Of a DNA stretch of 64,000 bases, positions 55,481 through 64,000 are shown piece after piece; the first letter of the stretch is position 1; every line of letters starts with the position of its first letter. A model generated the notes under the pieces. The model was not told the origin of the DNA, ran no database searches, and was given only the letters and a program-made list of their open reading frames with translations. Source of the stretch: Eurosta solidaginis (taxonomy: Eukaryota > Arthropoda > Insecta > Diptera > Tephritidae); the NCBI RefSeq assembly GCF_040869045.1, contig NC_090321.1:35492089-35556088 (forward strand). The letters run 5' to 3'. Position numbers and translations under genes: made by a program.

Positions 55481-56203
55481 TTGGCCTCGTATTGGCCCCA
55501 AAACATGGACAGGAACGAACATCATTTCATTTTTTATATATATAGATTGCCCAACTTACGAGAGATTTTGAGAATCGTGTAGTTCTAAAATGAATGTTGA
55601 ACACATTTCTCCAGTTGATATCCTACACTGGATATCGAGTTGAGATGGAGTTGAAAAAAAATCTCAAAGATGGTACCACCAAAACCAACATTTGTTTGTT
55701 GTGAGAAATAAACGCCTGGTTGTTAGCAGTCATGAAGCGTAATTAATTGCAAATGAATTATACATATTTTATTTTATTTTCGTGAAAATACTGTAGTTTG
55801 GAATCTAAAATTTGAGTGCATTCATTGAACCACAATTTGGGAATTAAATTTTTTCAACTTAAGTAATATCATTTTTTGCTTTATAAAAAATTACTTCCTT
55901 TGTGACTACGCTAACATTTTCGAGTTGAGCCATAGTTTCGAAACAACTTTTGAGATTTTAGAAATATGCAGTTATCAACATGAGTTCTAATGGTACTCAA
56001 GCCTAAATGCTTGTTGTGTATATTCGACGTAATTTCGAACGAACGCAAATAACTGATAAGTTAACTAGGGTTTAACCCTGCCAGATCGGCCCCTTAAGCT
56101 AAGCTTAAACTTCAGATAAAGTAGACTGAAAAACTGTAGAATAAGTTTAAGCGTAGTTTAACTCACAAACTGAGTTGAACTTGTACTGACAAACCGGGCC
56201 TTA

Positions 56204-56568
56204 TTAAATTTACACTTTTCCTATTTTGCAATATTATGCAAATTTGATATTATTTTCCATGTGTAAAACACATTATTATAATGTAATATCTACATTTTTT
56301 TGCATGTCGAAAACACATTTCAAAAATGTAGAATACAAATTATTTGATAAATGAAAAATAATGTGTTTTTTAAATAGTGTTTTTTCGTGTAGGTATGACT
56401 TTTGTAAATTAAGTTTTTTTCTTTTCTATCAGTTTCTTTCTTTTGAATTTTATATACGTATACTTTAGATCTCATGCATAGGCTCAAAAGGCATGAATTC
56501 TACTTATTCCTGAAGGAGGTGCTTCGGGTTTTTTTTTATCAATTTGTCTGTGATTAATATTACAGGAA
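56204..56568. other. unassigned AT-rich stretch
   Basis: Possibly intron or flank of the hAT fragment that follows: a pyrimidine tract and AG (TTAATATTACAG) precede its frame at about 56563. Confidence 0.4.
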
Positions 56569-56816
56569 TGCGATTCTGTGGCTTTTCCTAATGTTCACAT
56601 GTTGTTAAAAATCTTATGCACGCTTCCAGTAACAACGGCGAACGAGAGATCTTTTTCAACTCTTAGGCTGATTAAAAACTATTTGAGAAACACGATGAGT
56701 GAAAATCGATTGAATGGCTGTGCATCACTAGCATCCACCGTGATCAAATTGTTACCGTTGATGAAGTTTTAGATGAAATGGCAAAGAAAAGCCGACGCAT
56801 GCGCTTGAGGTTTTAA
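56569..56816 (+). pseudogene. hAT transposase C-terminal dimerisation exon
   Basis: Encodes FPNVHMLLKILCTLPVTTAN, ERSFSTLRLIKNYLRNTMSE and NRLNGCASL, the hAT dimerisation domain. A frameshift near 56750 leads to the expected charged tail (EMAKKSRRMRL) and stop at about 56816. A splice acceptor-like sequence precedes it. The catalytic DDE part is absent from this window. Confidence 0.8.
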
Positions 56817-56889
56817 TGTAACCTTTTTCATATCATATTCTAAATACGCGTGCTTTAAAAAAATTTGTTTTTGAAACCTATCAAACGGA

Positions 56890-57480
56890 TTCCTTTCCTC
56901 ATTCCTCAAGGTCGATAGAGCAGAAATATAAAAAATGCTCTGAAAGCTATGAAAGTTGCATGTCGCAAATTATCGACGCCATGCAATTGTTGACCCCCTA
57001 CTTAATCACCTCAACCGAGACACCGAAATATTCCACGGTAGCTATGAAGACTGGCCAGCATTTAGCGATATGTTTACGGCGGTCTATGGTTATCATCCCC
57101 GATTAACTCAAGCCGAAAAACTTTATCACCTGCGAAAAAGGACAAGGGGTTAGGCAGGCCAACTTGTCATACAATACCTCCTAACGGATCATAGCTTCCA
57201 GCAATCATGGGACTCCCTCGGAGCTCGGTACGAAAACCGATGAATATTGTTGAATAATCAGCTGAATGTACTCTTTAGTCTTCAGCAAATATACTATGAA
57301 AATGGTGAGCAGATTCAAAAGAAGCAAACGACTGAAATAACCAAAATAACAAGAATTTACTATTTGATGAGAGCTATCCGAAGCACATTGAATAATTGAT
57401 TCTTTATTGATTTCTTTCTTCTATTTATACGTATTTTACATCAACAAAACTGATTATTACCTTTATATTAAGTCCCTTTC
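56890..57480 (+). repeat. BEL-gag-bearing repeat (R2), copy 3, with open gag frame
   Basis: 5'-truncated copy beginning within CGGATTCCTTTCCTCATTCC. The 65-codon frame at 56956-57153 encodes DTEIFHGSYEDWPAFSDMFT and HPRLTQAEKLYHLRKRTRG, the BEL/Pao-type Gag region, ending at the shared TAG. It shows the uninterrupted version of the site where copy 1 holds the foldback element. Confidence 0.75.
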
Positions 57481-57589
57481 ATGTTTTTCCCCTCATTTCC
57501 ATACGAATTTTTGACCGACGCAAAAGTCATTTTTCGTAACTTCCCATTGAACTACTAGACACTTGATACTTAGAACACAGTTCAGATCT

Positions 57590-58580
57590 GGGAGACATTA
57601 TAATGCAAGTGAAAAAATCCGCTAGGTGGCGCAAGGATCGAGATATACAGAAAATTAATTTTATAATGGAAATTTTGCGATCGACTTTTAACTAACTTCT
57701 CGGTGATCCAGAGACTTGAAACTTAGCACATAGTTTGCGAGTCGATGGCACTACAATTCGTGGAAAACAAGATGCCGCCAGGTGGCAGACGAATCAAGAT
57801 AGACGAAAAACCCTGAAAATCCCTGAAAAACGCAGGGGATCTTGCGATCGATTTTTAAGTAACTTCCGGGTGAGGTAGATATTTGAAACGTGGGACGTGA
57901 GTCAGAACCCTGTGACAATGCAATATTTGATGAAAAAAATTTCGCTAGGTGGCGTATGGATCGAGATATTAAGAAAATTAATTTTGATTTGGTAAACTTT
58001 CAATCCATTATTAACTAACTTTCCGGTGACGTAGACACTTGAAACTTGGCGCACAGTTCCAGGCTTGGTGACAATACAATTTACAGAAAACAAAACTCCG
58101 CTAGGTGGCTTACTAAGTGAGATAACTACAAATCCATGAAAAACGAGGGGAATCTTGCAATCCATTTTTGAGTAACTTCCCGGTGAGCTGGAGATATGAA
58201 ACTTCAGCCGTAAGTCGGAAACCGGTGACCGGCCGCCAGGTAGCAGACGAATCGAGATAAACGAAAATCCCTGAAAAAACGCAGGGAATCTTGGAATCGA
58301 TTTTTAAGTAACTTCCCGGTGAGCTACACATTTGAAACGTGGGACGTGAGTCAGAACCCTGTGACAATGCAATATTTGATCAAAAAAATCCGCTAGGTGG
58401 CGCATGGATCGAGATATTAGAAAAATTAATTTTAATTTGGAAATCTTTCAATCCATTTTTAACTAACTTCCCGGTAACTTAGAGACTTATAACTTAGCAC
58501 ATTTTCGAGACCCGATGGCAATACAATCTACAGAAAAAAATTCCGCTAGGTGGCGCGCTAAGTGAGATAACTACAAATGA
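57590..58580 (+). repeat. degenerate tandem repeat carrying CTCF-like motifs
   Basis: About seven diverged units of 125-160 bp, each with ACTAACTTCCCGGTGA-type and GCTAGGTGGCGC-type cores. Motif positions: 57619-57632, 57775-57788 (CCGCCAGGTGGCAG), 57943, 58098, about 58236, 58390-58403 and 58543-58556. Not coding. Confidence 0.75.
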
Positions 58581-58589
58581 GTTGATGAC

Positions 58590-58995
58590 TGCTATAGTAC
58601 AGGATAATTTTCATACAACTGGGAGGCTCGAATCTCGAGATATAGCCTAAAACGTGGACCAGGGTACCCCTAGCATGTGTTTATACAATATGGATATCAA
58701 ATGAAAGCTGTTGATGAGTGCTATAGTACAGGATTATTTTCATACAACTGGGAGGCTAGGGTCTCGAGATATAGCCCAAAACGTGGACCCAGATATACCT
58801 AGAATGTGTTTTTACATTATGGGTATCAAATTAAAGCTTTTGATGTGTGATATAATACAGAGTAAGTTTTACACCGCTGAGTGACTAGGGTCTCGAGATA
58901 CAGGCCAAAATATGGACCCGTACCCCTAGAATGTGTGTGTATTACGGATATGAAATGAAAGCTGTTGCTGAGAGCTGTAAAGTTCATTGTGATAC
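58590..58995 (+). repeat. ~115-bp tandem monomers, Helitron-2 side
   Basis: About three and a half units with GATATCAAATGAAAGCTGTT, GGGTCTCGAGATATAGCCC and AACGTGGACC..CCCCTAG. It is a close relative of the monomers at 55140-55480 and shares phrase order with the mini-me-like arrays. Confidence 0.8.
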
Positions 58996-59505
58996 TCGAT
59001 TTAGTCGCATCAACCTGGCAAAACTGATAAATATGCATGCGAAGCCGAAATAAAGACAAGAATTAATAATACCCACCTACCTGTTTACAAACGTTCCATT
59101 CGATTTGTCTGAAATTTCGTATATAAATTTGCCTATATTAGTATTTACGATGCATTTTTCCGGGAAGTATACCAGAGACGGACTGGGACTGGGATTAGGA
59201 CTAGGACTGGCTAAGACTGAGACTCGGAGTGGGACTGGAACAAAATACATACCACCCTCTGGGACTGGCAATAAGAGATGAAGAAGGAGGAGAAAAACTT
59301 GAGAGAAGAGATAAGAGAAAGGAGACTGAGAAAGAGGTAGAATGAGACGAAGATGGAGATGAAGCGAAAAAGACGGAGGGAGGAGTAAATAAAAAGATTA
59401 GGAAAAAGTGTAGAGGCGTAGGGCAGAGTTAGACGGAAAAAGTTTATTAAAATGTATGCAGATAGACCAAATTTAGGGCAGAACAACGTCTGCCGGGTCT
59501 GCTAG
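58996..59505 (+). mobile_element. 3' end of a second Helitron
   Basis: Ends with the hairpin GGCAGAACAACGTCTGCC followed by GGGTCTGCTAG (CTAG at 59502-59505) and a host T, the canonical Helitron terminus. The right flank (TTGTGTGGCCTAGAGCTTG) matches 47628-47646. The 5' end was not located. About 59170-59240 is a GGGACT-type microsatellite and 59265-59440 a purine-rich run. No helicase. Confidence 0.7.
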
Positions 59506-59688
59506 TACATATATATATTTGTGTGGCCTAGAGCTTGAACAAAAGTTTTTAATAAGTAAAAACGTTTTTATTTTCCAGAGACGAAAGAATCCTCTTTTTC
59601 GTCAGTTTCTCAAAAACCTTTGAAATAGAAGACAGCAAAGGGATATGTAGACTATAATTAATTTTGTCTTTTTTTGTTGCCCTTTTTA

Positions 59689-60902
59689 GGTCCGGTTTTT
59701 CAGTAGTTGGTTAAGCCAAGCTTAAACTAAGTTTGCTTAAACTCTAGTCAAATTTGAACTACTGAGCAGTTATTCAGTCACAGTTTAAGGCGACCTTTGG
59801 GGTGTGCTTTTTTGTGCGTCAGCATTGGTTTTTATTATTATCTAAATAATTTGTAGATACGGTAGCAGCTGGATTTTTTTTACCCAACAAACATGGAAAA
59901 AAATCCTCCAGCGAAATTATATATATAGTTCCGGAAGTGATATCCAACATCATTATTTAATTAATCTAAAACCATATAGTTGTTGAGTTGATATCCAACT
60001 TCATTCTCCAATCACTATCCAACCTTTGAGAAATTTTGTAAAATTAAAAGTTTACGAGTTGATCTCCAACGTCTTTAATATTATTTTATTAATTATTGTC
60101 CAACTTAAGAGAGATTTTGAGAAATGTATAGTTCTCAAATGAATATTCAACACATTTCTCCAGTTGATATCCTAGACTGGATATCGAGTTGAGGTGGAGT
60201 TGAAACAAAATCTCCAAGTTGATCTCCAACGTCTTTAATATTATTTTATTAATTATTGTCCAACTTAAGAGAGATTTTGAGAAATGTAGAGTTCTCAAAT
60301 GAATATTCAACACATTTCTCCAGTTGATATCCTAGACTGGATATCGAGTTGAGGTGGAGTTGAAACAAAATCTCCAAGATGGTACCACTAAAACTAACAT
60401 TTGTTTATTGTGAAAAATAAACACGTGGTTGTTAGCAGCCCTGAAGTGTGAGGAATTAAAAATGAATTGTACATATTTTATTTTATTTTCATGAAAATAC
60501 TGTAGTTTGGAATCCTACATTTGGGTCCAGTTAGAGAACCACAATTTGCGAAGTAAATTTTTTCAACTTAATATAATTGTTTGCTTTATAAAAAATTCCT
60601 TCTTTTGTGAGTAGACTATGATTCTCGAGTCGAGCCACTGTTTCGAAATAACTTTTGATATTTTAGAAGTATGCAGTTATCAACATGAGTTCTAAAGGTA
60701 CTCAGGCCTAAGTGCTTGTTGGGTATATTCGACATTTCGAACGAACCCAAATAGTTGATAGGATAACTAGAGTTTAACCCTGCCATATCGGCCCCTTAAC
60801 CTAAGCTTGACCTTCAGATAAAGTAGACTGAAAAACTGCAGAATATGTTTAAGCGTAGTTTAACTTACAAACTGTGTTCAACTTTTACTGAGAAACCGGG
60901 CC
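59689..60902. mobile_element. Harbinger/Tourist-like MITE, copy 2
   Basis: Ends GGTCCGGTTTTTCAGTAGTT and, inverted, GGCCCGGTTTCTCAGTAAAA; TTA at 59686-59688 and 60903-60905. A 160-bp segment is tandemly doubled inside (GATCTCCAACGTCTTTAATA at 60061 and 60221). Each unit contains the site at which copy 1 received the Helitron. The left ~170 bp of flank is also shared with copy 1. Confidence 0.78.
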
Positions 60903-60904
60903 TT

Positions 60905-61032
60905 AAACTCATTAAATTTTACGAATATATTGAAGATGAAGAGATGTATAAATCGGTAGCAAATTAGCAGGATCTTGATTATGTCAACCCATTTAGTTTC
61001 GAGCACTGTTTTTGCTCAAAATATAGTGCACT

Positions 61033-61068
<36 letters not shown>

Positions 61069-62640
61069 CCCATGGCTTTGTCGCAGGAGAATACAATAGA
61101 ACTAATTAGCAGTTTGAAAACAGATAGAACTATTTAAGTATACTGTTTGTGTTTTTCTCTATTTGTTCCTTAAAAATACAAATATGGTTTTGGGGCAGGA
61201 GAACACAATAGAACTAATTAGAAGTTTGAAAACAGATAGAACTATTTAAGTATACTGTTTGTATTTTTCTCTATTTGTTCCTTGAAAATACAGTCATTGT
61301 ACACATATCACATAATCGTTCTAAAATTAATATACCAACTCAATTGTGCAAATACTTACAGTGATGGAAAAAAGAATAGGCACAATTTACTGCCAAACAC
61401 TAAATCAATTATATCAGCAGAACTTCTGTATCTTCCTTAGAATTGTGCACCCTATAAAAATAACATTTAAAGATTGTTGAAATAAATTTAATTTTATGAC
61501 TCAATAACCTATATTACTATTATAATTTACTTTACATACATGATCGCCTTGGTGTTGTTATTGTTTTTTTTGTTTTAGGTGTACCACCTATGCAGGTCTA
61601 CTACTCGTGGTCAAAAAAATATGATTGTGTGGATTTGATTTTGTACAGCACTTTTTAAAAAAATTTCACGCTCTACTGTGGATAAATTTGCTTTTGCAGC
61701 TCTTTTCACAGGGATTTTTAAGGTCACAATTTTTGTTTTTTAATAAATTAAGGTTTGTGAAATTTTCACAGGTGAGTATAATTTCCTTCGCAGGTAAGTA
61801 GCTTTTCTAAGTGAGTGAGTGAGGTGAGTATGATTTTCGGAAGGGGTAAGTTTAATTTTCTTCACAAATACTAATCGTAATTTTTTTGCACTTACTTAAA
61901 ACCAAAAAATGGGATGGGAAAATAAAAATGAATCTCTCCCCGCTGGTGGAACCGAGTCAAGTCTTCACACTTTCATTTTCGAAACTAATAGAATGAAGGA
62001 TTTTTAGTCTAAATGGTCATCAAACCTGATAGGTGACCAAACAGGATTACTCCTTAAGGTATAAACCCAACAGCTATAGTAGATTCCTATAAAACGCATC
62101 CCTTTCCTCATTCCACACGGTGTCTACAGCTTCGATAGAGCAGAAATATCAAAAATGCTCTGAAAGCTATGAAAGTTGTATGTCGCAAATTATCGACGCC
62201 ATGCAATTGTTGAGACCCCCTGCTAAGTCACCTCAACCGAGACACCGAAATATTCCACGGTAGCTATGAAGACTGGCTAGCCTTTAGAGATATGTTTACG
62301 GCGGTCTATGGTTATCATCCCCGATTAACTCAAGCCGAACACCTTTTTCACCTGCGACAAAAGACAAGAGGTTAGGCAGGTCAACTTGTGATACAATACC
62401 TCCTAACGGATCATAGCTTCCAGCTATCATGGGACGCCCTCGGAGCTCGGTACGAAAACCGATGCATATTATTGAATAATCAGCTGAATACCCTCTATAG
62501 TCTTCAGCAAATATACTATAGCAAATTCAAAAGAAGCAAACCACTGAAATAACCAAAATAACAAGAATTTACTATTTGATGAGGACTATCCGAAGCACAT
62601 TGAATAATTTATTCTTTATTGATTTCTTTCTTCTATTTAT
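60905..62640 (+). repeat. BEL-gag-bearing repeat (R2), copy 2
   Basis: Parallels 14345-17100 without the foldback insertion: doubled GAACTAATTAG units, the Tc1-like left arm (61361-61465), and the Gag-like region at about 62230-62520 (GSYEDWLAFRDMFTAVYGYH). Stops and frameshifts as in the other copies. Confidence 0.75.
61034..61070 (+). repeat. poly-C tract (32 C, T, then C)
   Basis: An uninterrupted run of about 32 cytosines followed by TCCCCC. Length is likely uncertain because of sequencing limits. Confidence 0.9.
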
Positions 62641-63117
62641 ACGTATTTTACATCAACAAAACTGATTATTACCTTTATATTAAGTCCCTTTCATGTTTTT
62701 CCCCTCATTACCTTTATATTAAGTCCCTTTCATGTTTTTCCCCTCATTTCCATACGAATTTTTGACCGACGCAAAAGTCATTTTTCGTAACTTCCCTTTG
62801 AGCTAGACACTTGATACTTAGAACAATGCAAGTGAAAAAATCCGCTAGGTGGCGCACGGATGTAGATATACAGAAAATTAATTTTAAAATGGAAATTTTG
62901 CGATCGACTTTTAACTAACTTCTCGGTGATCCAGATACTTGGAACTTAGTACATAGCTTGCGAGTCGATGGCACTACAATTCGTCGAAAACAGGATGGTG
63001 GCAGAAGAATCGAGAAAGCTCCGCTAGGTTGCGTGCTAATTGAGATAACTACAAATCCCTGAAAAACGAGGGGAATCTTGCGATCGATTTTTGAGTAACT
63101 TGCCGGTGAGCTAGTAG
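62641..63117 (+). repeat. repeat with CTCF-like motif and a 37-bp duplication
   Basis: ACCTTTATATTAAGTCCCTT with what follows is doubled at about 62670 and 62707. CCGCTAGGTGGCGC lies at 62842-62855, and a mutated core (CGCTAGGTTGCG) near 63023. It matches 57440-57800. Confidence 0.7.
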
Positions 63118-64000
63118 TAGTATAGCGTCATCAATCACAAGACGAACAGACTACATGATTCCCTATCTGCGCTGCGAAGGAGATCTTAAGGCCACAATAG
63201 AGCTGGACGGTTGGCGCAAGGGTGCGTAAATGGCGGACGAGGCGATACATGTGTACACCGATGGTTCCAAAGTAGTGGAAGGAGTAGGGTCTGCGGTATA
63301 CTGCGCTGATCCGGAAATAAGCAGATCCTACAGGCTGCCGTATTACTGTAGCGTTTTCCAAGCGGAAATATTAGCCGTAACCAAAGCAGTCGAAACCCTG
63401 GAAGAGAATAGCTTAAGCTGCAACCGTGTTAACTTTTATATTGACAGTCAAGCAGCAATTAAGGTAAAAATCTCGCATAGCACAGCATCTAAGTGCGTAT
63501 TAGAGTGTAAGCAGTCTGTGGAGAGAATCGGGACAGGGAGAAGCATACATCTATATTGGGTCCCAGGGCATATGGGAATAGATGGGAATGAAAAAGCGGA
63601 CGAACTAGCTAAAAAGGGCGCATCCTTTGAAGCTTGCTCCCTAGATGTCCCAATTAGATTGGGCGAGATTAAGCGAAGGTGAGAGGTGCACATGATCCAC
63701 CAAGCAGAAAAGGCGTGGGTTCAAGCGCGGGGCTGTAAAGTGTCGAAGATTATGTGTAGGTCTTACAACCTTAGACTAACACAGTTGCTTCTATCATTAA
63801 AAAGAGAGGACTGTAGACTCATGACGGGTATTCTGACTGGACACTGCCTTCTGGCGTCACATGCCTTTAAATTAGGCTTGGTCAGTGATAGCAGATGTAG
63901 GAAGTGCGGGTTGGAGGAGGAAACGATCGAGCACGTTCTGTGCCCGTGCCCTGCACTTGCCAGGCTAAGACTCCAGCTATTAGGAGTGATACAGCTGTCA
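63118..64000 (+). pseudogene. LINE ORF2 tail: RNase H and zinc knuckle, runs off the window
   Basis: The frame at 63230-63682 holds a complete RNase H catalytic set: HVYTDGSKVVEG, VFQAEILAVTKAV, FYIDSQAAIKV and WVPGHMGIDGNEKADELAKK. A TGA at 63680 then interrupts it. Downstream in other frames are ILTGHCLLASHAF and the CCHC knuckle CRKCGLEEETIEHVLCPCPA. It is I/LOA-type by domain order. The same family is at 10584-11204 in worse condition. Confidence 0.85.

Larger units (their letters stand above)
48150..55546 (-). mobile_element. Helitron with both ends, interrupted by a LINE
   Basis: On the minus strand it starts TCTATATATATAAAAAATG (55546) and ends GGGACAGGGTACACTAG (48150), with CTAG at the terminus, inserted between A and T. 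The uninterrupted target is present twice in the paralogous MITE (TTAATTATTGTCCAAC near 60090 and 60250). Without the LINE it is about 3 kb. It keeps helicase and an upstream segment, but the Rep nuclease with HUH and Tyr motifs was not found, so it is internally deleted. Confidence 0.88.
47793..56200. mobile_element. Harbinger/Tourist-like MITE, copy 1, split by a Helitron
   Basis: Ends are inverted (GGCCCAGTTTTTCAGTAGTT and GGCCCGGTTTGTCAGTACAA) and flanked by TTA at 47790-47792 and 56201-56203, the 3-bp TWA target of PIF/Harbinger elements. Subterminal GCTTAAACT motifs recur in both orientations. Without the Helitron it is about 1.0 kb; the intact relative is at 59689-60902. Confidence 0.75.

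Noticed and set aside
59211..59486. Minus-strand frame rich in Ser, Phe and Leu
   Set aside because: Antisense of a purine-rich low-complexity tract inside a non-autonomous Helitron.

Overview
The window looks like repeat-dense, gene-poor DNA of a higher fly. The evidence is a single-exon insect-style serine protease homolog gene pair, tRNA-derived SINEs, Penelope-like elements with a GIY-YIG domain, an errantivirus with an env remnant, Ty3/gypsy, BEL-like, LOA-like, hAT, Tc1-like and Helitron elements, and long non-autonomous repeats rich in GTCY/GGAC microsatellite cores like the dipteran mini-me family. The SINE family and the (CAA)n-tailed SINE resemble repeats I associate with tephritid fruit flies; that is recollection, not a search. 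Nothing prokaryotic is present.

The only convincing host genes are two paralogous secreted trypsin-fold proteins (394-1185 and 18610-19407). Both have lost the catalytic His and Ser but keep the disulfide framework, so they are non-catalytic serine protease homologs. They sit in a segmental duplication (about 1-3650 and 18000-22355) that also carries a SINE, a mini-me-like repeat and a 42-bp G-rich minisatellite in the same order.

Layout: 4.3-6.3 kb Penelope-like element (minus); 6.7-8.9 kb internally deleted Ty3/gypsy element; 9-11.2 kb repeats and a LINE RNase H tail; 11.2-13.1 kb gypsy pol (minus); 14.3-18 kb Tc1-like inverted repeats around a BEL-gag-like repeat with a nested foldback element; 18-22.4 kb second half of the duplication; 23-25.5 kb two long hairpins; 27.5-32.2 kb errantivirus remains split by nested mini-me-like elements; 32.2-36.2 kb a mini-me-like element expanded into a ~130-bp tandem array; 36.2-37.2 kb LINE RT; 37.2-39.8 kb short repeats and unassigned DNA; 39.8-46.5 kb a second Penelope-like element broken by two mini-me-like insertions; 46.8-56.2 kb a SINE and a nest of Harbinger-like MITE > Helitron > LOA-like LINE; 56.6 kb to the end a hAT exon, further repeat copies, CTCF-motif-like arrays, the end of a second Helitron and a LINE tail running off the window.

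The main interest is the nested record of insertions, several with target duplications and one with an empty site visible here; a tandem monomer shared by different element families; a dispersed array of CTCF-like motifs; long hairpins able to feed small-RNA pathways; and the duplicated pseudo-protease genes.
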